DNA of 64,000 nt from Marinobacter salsuginis (GTDB lineage: Bacteria > Pseudomonadota > Gammaproteobacteria > Pseudomonadales > Oleiphilaceae), in the NCBI RefSeq assembly GCF_009617755.1, contig NZ_BGZH01000003.1:434001-498000 (forward strand). Direction: 5' to 3'. The first letter of the stretch is position 1. Every line of letters begins with the position of its first letter. This document shows, in pieces, positions 1 to 7,906 of this stretch. Both the position numbers and the translations under genes were made by a program. The notes under the pieces are model-generated. The model was given only the letters and a program-made list of their open reading frames with translations, searched no databases and was not told the origin of the DNA.

Positions 1-32
1 GCCAACCAGAAGAAAAATACGCCGATCCATGA

Positions 33-1088
33 ATGGACATTGTCACCGTGAGCAACTCGAACGTACTCGATTATCTGCATGATCCCTCACCCCGCATGCT
101 GGGCCGCTCCCCTCTTGAATGGCTGGAGCAGCTGCAGAAACCCACGGTTGTCCGTGTTGCTGGTCGCGATCGCTCCCGCACCCGGGCCATGGCGACGCTG
201 CTTCACGGTAATGAGCCTTCGGGCCTGTTTGCGCTTCACCGTTGGCTGCTTGAGCAGCACACCCCTGAGGTCAACATGCTGTTTCTCCTGGGCGGCGTCT
301 ACCCTGCGAAAATCCCGCCCACCCTCTCACTGCGACAGCTTCCTGCGGGACGTGACCTCAACCGCTGTTTCAAAGAACCGTTCGCGGGAGAGGAAGGCGC
401 GATTGCAAAGGCCATGCTGTCAGAACTTCATGACGCGAACCCGGAATGCTTGCTGGACGTACACAACACCTCAGGCACAGGGCCGGCTTTCGCGGTGACC
501 ATCACCAATGATGCGGCCCACCAGGCGTTGACCTCTCTGTTCACAGACCGCCTCATAATGACAGATCTTCGCCTCGGTGCCCTGATGGAATACTCCGAGC
601 AGGAAGTCCCAACGGTAACCATCGAATGTGGTGGGTCCCAAGATGATCAGGCCCATCAATTGGCGTATGAGGGCCTCGTGCGGTATGCCTCAAGGCCAGA
701 CGTGTTATCACTTGAAAAGGCGGAGTGGGACGTGGAGGTACTAAGAAATCCGATTCGGGTGGAGTTGGTTCCGGAAGCAACCATAGAATATCTTACTGAA
801 CCCTCCGGCCGGGCTGACCTCACTTTGCCACCAGACATCGAACACCGAAATTTCGGGATCGTATCGCCAAATGAGCCGCTGGGATGGATTGGAAAAAAAG
901 GCCTCAGCGTACTCAACGCCATCGGCCATAACCGGACAGAGAACATGGAGCAGGTTTTTCAGGTCAGAGAGGGGAAAATCTTCCCCGCGCAGGCCATCAA
1001 AGCCTTTATGATTACCACCAACCCGGTGATTGCAAAGAGCGATTGCCTCTTCTACGCGGTCAAGGCGACTGGTGAGCCCATTTTCTGA
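33..1088 (+). CDS. Succinylglutamate desuccinylase/aspartoacylase-family zinc hydrolase
   Basis: A 351-residue protein of the M14-like AstE/AspA family, zinc enzymes that cleave N-acyl amino acids (aspartoacylase releases acetate from N-acetylaspartate). The zinc site is visible: His58 and Glu61 in HGNEPSG, and His144 in LLDVHN. The DLNR motif at 108-111 supplies the family arginine, and Glu198 in TIECGG fits the catalytic glutamate. An in-frame TGA lies directly before the ATG at 33, which fixes the start. Length fits the family. It stands alone on the + strand, converging on the minus-strand genes to its right, so it is probably not part of the giant-protein operon. The substrate cannot be told from sequence; the family call is firm, aspartoacylase itself less so. 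Confidence 0.8.
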   Translation: MDIVTVSNSNVLDYLHDPSPRMLGRSPLEWLEQLQKPTVVRVAGRDRSRTRAMATLLHGNEPSGLFALHRWLLEQHTPEVNMLFLLGGVYPAKIPPTLSLRQLPAGRDLNRCFKEPFAGEEGAIAKAMLSELHDANPECLLDVHNTSGTGPAFAVTITNDAAHQALTSLFTDRLIMTDLRLGALMEYSEQEVPTVTIECGGSQDDQAHQLAYEGLVRYASRPDVLSLEKAEWDVEVLRNPIRVELVPEATIEYLTEPSGRADLTLPPDIEHRNFGIVSPNEPLGWIGKKGLSVLNAIGHNRTENMEQVFQVREGKIFPAQAIKAFMITTNPVIAKSDCLFYAVKATGEPIF

Positions 1089-1126
1089 CAAGAAACAAAA
1101 GGCAAGCGCCCCTTTCATCCCTCCAA

Positions 1127-1660
1127 TCAGGGGTTGGACACTACTTCAACGCTGTCGGCGTGGCATGCGAGTTTGGCCCTGTCGAAGCTGCGTGTCGGGT
1201 TGGTGACGTAGCGAACCCCCGACACCCTCACAGTCGCGCCTTTGGAGATACCTCGCATCTGGAGTGCCTTGCCATTGATCTGAGCTGAGGAGCGGCAATA
1301 ACGTTTCCAGTCATCGCGTCCTTTGGCGTCAACCAAAGCCCCACGGAAAATGCCGACTACATCTGGCATTGGCACATACTCGGGCTCCCAGACCGGCTCG
1401 GGGGTGGGTTTGGTCGATTCAAAACTCGCATAGGCTGCCCGACATGCCTCAATGTCGGATTCTGGAACCGTCTTGCCGTGCCTGAGCTCCCTCGACGGGC
1501 GCAGGCATGCTTGAGTACATTCTACACTCCTTGCGGACCGACACTCCCCGGCCATCTTCGCCAACTGCTGGTAAAGATTCTGCTCAGCCGAGGCGGCGCT
1601 TGTAAGAAACGCGAGCAAAACGGCGAAAATGGAAAATATGCGAACGACGGCTGAGTTCAT
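1127..1660 (-). CDS. Secreted cysteine-containing hypothetical protein
   Basis: A 177-residue protein I do not recognise. Residues 1-25 form a clear Sec signal peptide: a short basic N-terminus, a hydrophobic core around FAVLLAFL and an ASA-type cleavage motif before EQN. The mature part contains six cysteines, which suggests disulphide bonds in the periplasm or outside. The C-terminal half is rich in short beta-like stretches (GATVRVSGVRYV). A purine-rich ribosome binding site (GAGAGGA) precedes the ATG. It lies 128 bp downstream of the last gene of the giant-protein operon on the same strand, so it could be read through from it. It is the only protein near that operon with an obvious export signal. 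Confidence 0.65.
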   Translation of the reverse strand: MNSAVVRIFSIFAVLLAFLTSAASAEQNLYQQLAKMAGECRSARSVECTQACLRPSRELRHGKTVPESDIEACRAAYASFESTKPTPEPVWEPEYVPMPDVVGIFRGALVDAKGRDDWKRYCRSSAQINGKALQMRGISKGATVRVSGVRYVTNPTRSFDRAKLACHADSVEVVSNP

Positions 1661-1788
1661 CGGGTATCCTCTCTTAGTAGTTGTTAACCATCATGGGGCC
1701 GTATCTCCTCCTCAGACGGTCAAGGGTTATAAGTAGCCGTTCGTCCAACTGTTCCTCCCACAAAATAACGCTCAGGCAGCCAATGGTT

Positions 1789-3018
1789 TTATGGCTTGAA
1801 TGTCAGAACCTGCGGAACAATATTTGCCCTTCCCCCACCTCCCTGAAGAGTAAAGGCGGACGCCATCCAATAGGTTTTACGGCGTGGGTCTGGCTGGATA
1901 TCGAGGTAGTCTCCCCATGCTCGAGCGTGGGGCTGGTGGCTAGAGGCATCCCCCAGAGCCATCTGCCAGTTTGGCAAAGCATTTGAATCGCTGTCATCCA
2001 GCCACCCAACCCCCAGCGTTGGATGGCTGCCTCCGGCACCGCACACCGCTACTATGCCCACATCGCCCCGTTGGTTCGGGCAAACGGACGGATAAGCCCA
2101 GGCCCGGTCCGAATTCCACAGATCGGGCTCATCAATCAGCTCATTCGAACTCTTCCGGATTCTCACCACGCGTACGAAGGGAAAAGGGTGCTGAACATCC
2201 GCCGAGGCCACCCAGACGAAACCAAGAACACCGCCTGACTCCCACGCTCCGAGAACGCGATCATCCATGCGATTCATCCATTGACTTGTCGCATCATCAG
2301 GTTTTGCGTAGGGGCCGTCACGCCAATGCCTCACAGCGACGGAAACTTGCGAGACATCCTCTTCGTCGTCAGGCCATCGGAACACCTCGATAGATGGCTG
2401 AAAGTAGCTCAAGCTGGCAAAGATCGCCGTACTTCCCATGCCCCGACAAAAACGGAGAGATCCGAATTCTTCGGTTGACCAGGCTTCCCGGGAGATCGCT
2501 TCACGCGCCTTCAATTGATCCAGGGACAGTCGTAACACCACCGCTCTTTGCCAGCGGTCCGTGGTTGTGCTGAACACGTTGAACGACAGCAAGAGGTGGT
2601 TATCTGATTCGGCCAGATCGGGGTAATCCAGCCAGGTCCCCGACCACTGTTCGTCGATGTCCGTCGGAGTTGTATCCCACCAGGTCCATGTACCAGGCGC
2701 GCCGGATGAACTGACAGCGACACGAATCAGGTTTCCTTGGGTGGTCTTGGAAAACTGCAGAAGCCAGATCCAGAGCCGTCTGGAAGAGCAGTAGTGAATG
2801 AGCTGATCGCAACAGAATCCAGCACCTGCGGGAGGCAATTCCGTATAGGGGTCTACAAACACCCAGTTGTCGCCACCATCGGTGGATCGGGAACAGAACC
2901 AGTTGCCCGTGACGATAATGCGTTTACCTGAGCATGCCAAAGCGGGTTCCAGGATTGTACCTGCCTGTCCCCCGGTGTCGCCGCTGTTCAACCGCTTGGT
3001 ATCGACGATAGCTGTCAT
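1789..3018 (-). CDS. BNR/Asp-box repeat protein (sialidase-like propeller), function unknown
   Basis: A 409-residue protein with sialidase-type repeat character. An Asp-box is readable near residue 45 (SRSTDGGDNW), and further beta-propeller-like blades with conserved W/G patterns follow (WTWWDTTP, WQRAVVLRL, LGFVWVAS). No sialidase arginine triad or catalytic acid is convincing, so an enzyme role is not supported; such propellers often act in binding. There is no signal peptide. The start overlaps the stop of the preceding 104-residue gene by 4 bp, which implies translational coupling. It is the last gene of the nine-gene run. The other Asp-box protein of the run (1,281 residues) is much larger, so the two look like different parts rather than recent duplicates. 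Confidence 0.6.
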   Translation of the reverse strand: MTAIVDTKRLNSGDTGGQAGTILEPALACSGKRIIVTGNWFCSRSTDGGDNWVFVDPYTELPPAGAGFCCDQLIHYCSSRRLWIWLLQFSKTTQGNLIRVAVSSSGAPGTWTWWDTTPTDIDEQWSGTWLDYPDLAESDNHLLLSFNVFSTTTDRWQRAVVLRLSLDQLKAREAISREAWSTEEFGSLRFCRGMGSTAIFASLSYFQPSIEVFRWPDDEEDVSQVSVAVRHWRDGPYAKPDDATSQWMNRMDDRVLGAWESGGVLGFVWVASADVQHPFPFVRVVRIRKSSNELIDEPDLWNSDRAWAYPSVCPNQRGDVGIVAVCGAGGSHPTLGVGWLDDSDSNALPNWQMALGDASSHQPHARAWGDYLDIQPDPRRKTYWMASAFTLQGGGGRANIVPQVLTFKP

Positions 3019-3329
3019 GGCTTCTTGCCTTTCCGGCCTTTTGAACCCTCATCGATGACGGCCTCAGGCGGTGCCGATGTTTGCTCATCCGGTTCTCCCT
3101 CGGCTTCCGGCTCCGGCTGGCTTTCCGATGACGGACGAGAGATTTTTCCGGGCCCCGGCGCCTTTCGACGCGGCGAAATGTTTTGATCTTTCTGATCGAA
3201 ATCAGGTTTTTCAGCCGGTTGTCCGGAGGCCACCTTGTCGGCTGCGTCTCGTGCAGGTTGCTTTTCAGGTGCCTGGTCAGTCAAAGAATGGTGTTTTCCC
3301 ACTCCCTTCTTCTCTTTTGGGTCCGCCAT
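3015..3329 (-). CDS. Small charged, low-complexity (disordered) protein
   Basis: A 104-residue protein made almost entirely of K, E, D, P, Q, S and G, with no hydrophobic core. It should be intrinsically disordered. The ends are lysine-rich (PKEKKGVGKHH; KGRKGKKP) and the middle is acidic and proline-rich. No family is recognisable. It is supported as real by its position: its ATG directly follows the stop of the TauE-like gene with no gap, and its stop overlaps the start of the 409-residue gene by 4 bp. It may be a linker or assembly factor, but that is only inference. Confidence 0.5.
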   Translation of the reverse strand: MADPKEKKGVGKHHSLTDQAPEKQPARDAADKVASGQPAEKPDFDQKDQNISPRRKAPGPGKISRPSSESQPEPEAEGEPDEQTSAPPEAVIDEGSKGRKGKKP

Positions 3330-4046
3330 TTATGTCACCAGTCGCAAGATATAGCCGCCCATTACGGTCCAGAACAGAACGCTATACCAGCGTTCTCCCA
3401 GTTTCCTGTTGATGGTTCTTCCCAGCAAGGTACAACCCGCCATTACCGGTACCAGAATACCTGCCAGAACCAGATGCTCGGTTTGCAGCAAGCCGGACTG
3501 ACTGAACACCACGGCCTTGGTCGTGTCGCCGACCAGGGACACCAGAGAGGCGGCGCCCACAAAGTAAAAACGCTCAAGCTGCAGGCTGCGAAGTGCAACG
3601 CCCTTGAGCGGCCCCGAAGTACCTGAAATACCTGAGGTAGCGCCAGAACAGAACGCTAGCCCAACCCCCCAGGCTTTTTTCGCGCGATGATAGGGCGAAA
3701 ACTCCCACAAGAGGGTGACAACAATCACCAGCGCAACGGCATACCGAATCCATAGCTCTGGCAGTTTAAGCATCAGAGTCGCGCCCAGTGCGGTGCCCAG
3801 CAGAACTGCGATGATGACAGCGCCGGAGGCCCTCCAGGGCAGGGTTTTCCGGTAAACCGCCACCTTCGCAACGTTGTTGCAGGCCAACAACAAAGCAGCC
3901 ACGGCGATCCCCTCTTTGGTACCGATGGCCATCATCATGGCGGGCACCAGAATCAGGGAACCGCCGAGGCCCGCTGCAGCGGAGACAATAAACGACGCCG
4001 GGATGGCCAGCGCCAGAAGGATCAGAGATATCGCATCAAGTTCCAT
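3330..4046 (-). CDS. TauE/SafE-family membrane protein
   Basis: A 238-residue integral membrane protein with about seven or eight hydrophobic segments and the glycine-rich repeat typical of the TauE/SafE (DUF81) family: AAAGLGGSLILVPAM near residue 25 and a second, related GATSGISGTSG stretch near 135. Family members are putative anion or sulphite/organosulphonate exporters in the inner membrane. Length is near the family norm. It lies between the 1,281-residue propeller gene (14 bp away) and the 104-residue gene (no gap), so it appears to be a true operon member. It is the only obvious membrane component of the cluster. The transported substrate is unknown. Confidence 0.75.
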   Translation of the reverse strand: MELDAISLILLALAIPASFIVSAAAGLGGSLILVPAMMMAIGTKEGIAVAALLLACNNVAKVAVYRKTLPWRASGAVIIAVLLGTALGATLMLKLPELWIRYAVALVIVVTLLWEFSPYHRAKKAWGVGLAFCSGATSGISGTSGPLKGVALRSLQLERFYFVGAASLVSLVGDTTKAVVFSQSGLLQTEHLVLAGILVPVMAGCTLLGRTINRKLGERWYSVLFWTVMGGYILRLVT

Positions 4047-4060
4047 CGGTGCGTCCTTGC

Positions 4061-7000
4061 TTAAGGGAAAAGTTGATTGCCGGGTCGAGGCCAGACGCTG
4101 ACAACCCGTGCCGCAGCATGGGGCCAGTTGCGCACCAGATTCTCCACGGAGGTAACCGGACCCGTTGGTACTGCCGAAAAAACATCGTTTGTTGAGCCGA
4201 CAACAGCCAGGAGCAGTATCCGATGACCGGTCGAAACGCCGGAAAAGTCCACGTTGATCGACACGGCTCGTGGCATTCGAGCAGCCAGGTCAACCGACAA
4301 ACGGTTCAATGGCGTGCCGTCAGCCGCCAGCGCCACGTTCCATCCCGGAGGTGTTGGCTGCGGCGCTCCGCCGGTCAGGCTGCGGACAAAGGGCACGACG
4401 TTTGTGCAATCCGTTCCCAGCAACGTGTTTTGAGAGGCTCCGGAACGCCATAACAGCACCACAAACGCTCCGTTTGCTGCTACCGGCCGGGTGTCTCGAT
4501 GGTGCAGCAAGACATCAACGGTGCTTCGCTCGCGGTATACCTGCCAGACTGAGTTCCTGACTCGCCGGGGTACCACTGTTTCCATCAGGTCAATCTCCGA
4601 ACCGGGTAACGCCGGTACGGCTGCATTTTGCCAGGGTGCCCTGTAGACACCCGGCGAGCCGTTCTCGTCAAGTGCGTTGGCCATGACGTCAGCCCACAAG
4701 GCAGCATCTATTCGTCTTGCGCCCGGGTTTGCAATGCCTCTCAAGCGGCGGTGGCGCTCAACAAGATCACCCATTTGGTCACTCCACTCACCATTTGGGA
4801 TAACGCTGGGGTAAATCCACCGGAAGGCGGTCTGGAACGTCCAGAGCTGGTAGCGCAGATTGCCGTTCCAGATGTTGGTTCCCCGGAACGATGGCGCTGT
4901 CCCTACCGGTGCCTCTGGCCGTACAACGATATCCGGGCTCGCGAAAAACGGCTCCGCCGTGGCCCCGGGACGACGACGCGGATTTTGCATGGGGGTCGGG
5001 AACATGCGGCGGTCATCCCTTGGGTGCACCCGCACATAGGTTCGGGCGGGCTCAGCTGCAGCGAGATTGACCTCCCAAACGCCCCGGGACTGCAAGGTGG
5101 CCCTCATCAACCTCGGCGACGTGCCCGCGCCGGACGGATCTTGCCAGATGTGAAGGTCCTGCACGACCGCTTCCGGCAGACCGTTCACAAACAGCTGCCA
5201 TGGGCCATGGGCATTGCCCGCGATTCTGGTTGCCGTCCATACCGCTGTCGACGTACCAACGTACACGGTATTGGGATTCGCCGGGTCAACCGTAACCGAA
5301 TACGCCGGATCGATCGGACTGGTTGCGAGAGGGGGCATGGGTGGCAGGGCCTGACCCAGGCCTGTCAGCCGACAACCGCCAGCAGCGTCATCGTAATAAA
5401 AACAGGAGTCTGCAGCAGCGGTTGGCGAAACGGCAGCCACCGCTGCGGATGTTGGCGTAGCTGGAACCGCCGGTGTCCAGGTATTGGTCTGGCCGGTTGT
5501 CACGAGATAGAAATCGCTGGTTCCCGGAACTGGAGCAATATCTGTGAAAAACGTAGCCTGCGGTGTTACCAGTGGCGCAGCCGGCGCCGCAACGCCCGGG
5601 CCGATCAACGCGGTTGACGTCCAACGCCCCGCATTACCGGGATCCTCGCTGTAACGGATAACCCCCTGATTAAATAAGGCCAACAGAGTGCGCTCATCGA
5701 CCCATTTCACCGTGACCACCGGCCCAAAACCTGCTGGCGGTACCCCAAAGGCCATGTTGGCTGCAGTGCTCGGGGTTCGGTTGCCCGGACGGCCATCCCG
5801 CCACTGCACAAAGGTGCCAGCGGCGGTTATGGGTAACACTCTCCACGTGTTCGGGTTGCTGGTACCCAGATTGTCGGTCACCCAAACCCTGTTGGTCCCC
5901 AGCGCTACCCTTCCCAGGTTCCCTGCCGCACGTCGAACAGTATCGATACCCGAATAGAAGTTACTGGCATTGGACTCCGGATCGTTGTTGATCAGATTAC
6001 ACGGCGCTCGGTATCGGCCCGCCGGGTCACAGGCCCAATCCGCATTGGCAAATTGCCCCATCACGTAGTGGGACTGAACCGGGTGAAATGTTACCCCACC
6101 ACCGTCGCCCTGCATCGACGTCTTCATCTCCCAGACGGTGCTTCCCACCCGGACCTGTCGGCCATTGTCCTGACAACCGAGCATCGAAAAATGGCTGGAG
6201 GTGGGATGACTGGCACTGAAGATAGATTCGATGGACGCAAGGCCTACGTTTCGGCTGCTGAAGGTATTGGTTTGCCCATCGCGCAGGGAAACGAACACGC
6301 CGCCATCGCAACCCACCCAGATTTGCCGGGATCCATCTGCATTGGTGGCTTTCCTGAGAGAATGAACGTCCGGGTGGACTGCATCACCGATCAGACCAGG
6401 CTGTGTGGCTCCTGCGTTCGTGCCGACTGGCTGATCGGAAACGCCCGGAGACGGTACGAGGTTGTTGCCATTCACGTCGAAAGCCCAAATGGACGCGTTC
6501 CAGTTATTGACCTGAATGAGCGACCCGCCGATATAGACCCGGTCTGTGCGTACCGGCGGTGGAACCAGAGCCGTATTCCGGGTCGTAACGACGATGGCCT
6601 GATCATAGTCACGCTGGCCGGGCCAGAGATTGGCGGCGGATGGAACGTTATTCAATGGGTTGGCAACGGGCGCGGCATCACCCGGATTTGCTATTTGCCA
6701 GATATGGGGCACAGGATTCCCACCGGCGGGATTAGTGGTCACCTCACCGAGAATATACAAAGCGGTGTTGTCATCATTCACCGCCATGCTCATTCTTCCA
6801 TCCAATCTTCCCGTGGCCGGGACAGTCGGTGCCGGAAGAAAGTTCTGCGTAATCCAGTTAAATGTGTTGCCGTGATCGTCTGAGAACGCAATGCCTGAGC
6901 TTCGAAAACACACAAACAGTCGATTTCCGACATAACACAGATCGGTCGGCGCGCGATTGACCGGGGCCATGGCGGCCCCGTTTGCGGGCGGCGATGGCGC

Positions 7001-7906
7001 GGGGGCAGGCAACGGCAGGGCTGACCAGGTAAACGAGAGGTTACCGCCAACCATGGATCGAGTGCCCAGATAAAGTCCGCCGCCCTGGATGTTCCAGCCA
7101 AGATCCCGACCACCTGAAGTGGCTGCGATCACACGATCTCCGGCAGCTCCGGGTGCGGAGCCGGGAACGCGTACCATGCGTGTTATCGACACGCCCTCCA
7201 GAGCGGCAATGCCCGTCGCAGTTTCCCAGGGGTCCGAACTGACCGCACCGGCGGCGGGTCCTGATGCGGCGAGAATGCCAACCCCGCGAATTGCATCAGC
7301 GCCATCAACACCCTGCATCGCGTCGAATTCACCGGTACCCACCATCACAAAATCAGCACCGGCGTTGGCACCGAAGTTCACCAGTAAACACCCACAGGCG
7401 AATGCGCTGGTGTTGCCACCGAACCGCCTGGGCTCGTTGGCCCAGCCCCCCAGGGGTTCCCAGGTAGCGCCACCGTCGCCGGTATACCAGACGCCACCTT
7501 TGGCCGTGCCTGCGTAGGCGCGTTGGCCATCAGGGCTTACGGCCAGATCACGAACCCGGCCAGACACTCGCGGCCTGCCCTCAGCCTGCCCCTGACGAAC
7601 CACCGAGGGCCCGATCGGCACCCACCGATTGGTATTGTTGGCGGGAAACGCCATGGGGGCGGCGTCAGGGCCAGCCGAAGAACGGGCAGACGTTCGGGCC
7701 GGAGGTTCGCCGAATGGACCAATACCCTCGCGCTCCATTAACGCCTTCATGGAGGCCGCCAAGGCCTGTTTGTCGGGTGAACCCGAAATTGATGTTAAGA
7801 AGCTATCCCTCGCGACCGCGTTTTTTCGCTTCTCGGCTTTCCTCTTGCGGCGCCGTGCAAGCGCTCGTTCCTGAGCGAGAGCAGGATCAACCGTTACATC
7901 ACTCAT
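4061..7906 (-). CDS. Large BNR/Ycf48-like beta-propeller protein with conserved C-terminal module
   Basis: A 1,281-residue protein. Residues 1-60 are highly basic (RRRKRKAEKRKN) and probably disordered. From about 90 to 930 there are sortilin/Ycf48-type propeller blades with Asp-boxes, for example YTGDGGATWEPLG near 140, SDDHGNTFNW near 335 and GCQDNGRQVRVG near 580. The C-terminal 300 residues form a separate module with beta strands ending in HRILLLAVVGS and VRNWPHAAARVVSVW. No catalytic residues or signal peptide are apparent. Its start overlaps the stop of the 1,264-residue gene by 4 bp (ATGA), so the two are translationally coupled. Such propellers commonly bind proteins or glycans; the role here is unknown. 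Confidence 0.65.
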   Translation of the reverse strand: MSDVTVDPALAQERALARRRKRKAEKRKNAVARDSFLTSISGSPDKQALAASMKALMEREGIGPFGEPPARTSARSSAGPDAAPMAFPANNTNRWVPIGPSVVRQGQAEGRPRVSGRVRDLAVSPDGQRAYAGTAKGGVWYTGDGGATWEPLGGWANEPRRFGGNTSAFACGCLLVNFGANAGADFVMVGTGEFDAMQGVDGADAIRGVGILAASGPAAGAVSSDPWETATGIAALEGVSITRMVRVPGSAPGAAGDRVIAATSGGRDLGWNIQGGGLYLGTRSMVGGNLSFTWSALPLPAPAPSPPANGAAMAPVNRAPTDLCYVGNRLFVCFRSSGIAFSDDHGNTFNWITQNFLPAPTVPATGRLDGRMSMAVNDDNTALYILGEVTTNPAGGNPVPHIWQIANPGDAAPVANPLNNVPSAANLWPGQRDYDQAIVVTTRNTALVPPPVRTDRVYIGGSLIQVNNWNASIWAFDVNGNNLVPSPGVSDQPVGTNAGATQPGLIGDAVHPDVHSLRKATNADGSRQIWVGCDGGVFVSLRDGQTNTFSSRNVGLASIESIFSASHPTSSHFSMLGCQDNGRQVRVGSTVWEMKTSMQGDGGGVTFHPVQSHYVMGQFANADWACDPAGRYRAPCNLINNDPESNASNFYSGIDTVRRAAGNLGRVALGTNRVWVTDNLGTSNPNTWRVLPITAAGTFVQWRDGRPGNRTPSTAANMAFGVPPAGFGPVVTVKWVDERTLLALFNQGVIRYSEDPGNAGRWTSTALIGPGVAAPAAPLVTPQATFFTDIAPVPGTSDFYLVTTGQTNTWTPAVPATPTSAAVAAVSPTAAADSCFYYDDAAGGCRLTGLGQALPPMPPLATSPIDPAYSVTVDPANPNTVYVGTSTAVWTATRIAGNAHGPWQLFVNGLPEAVVQDLHIWQDPSGAGTSPRLMRATLQSRGVWEVNLAAAEPARTYVRVHPRDDRRMFPTPMQNPRRRPGATAEPFFASPDIVVRPEAPVGTAPSFRGTNIWNGNLRYQLWTFQTAFRWIYPSVIPNGEWSDQMGDLVERHRRLRGIANPGARRIDAALWADVMANALDENGSPGVYRAPWQNAAVPALPGSEIDLMETVVPRRVRNSVWQVYRERSTVDVLLHHRDTRPVAANGAFVVLLWRSGASQNTLLGTDCTNVVPFVRSLTGGAPQPTPPGWNVALAADGTPLNRLSVDLAARMPRAVSINVDFSGVSTGHRILLLAVVGSTNDVFSAVPTGPVTSVENLVRNWPHAAARVVSVWPRPGNQLFP

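Noticed and set aside
1971..2393. Long + strand frames inside the minus-strand propeller and giant genes (for example 1,971-2,393, 5,000-5,600, 9,142-10,080, 16,323-17,189)
   Set aside because: They lie opposite the much longer genes, show no ribosome binding sites or family features, and have the skewed composition expected of antisense shadows in GC-rich DNA.
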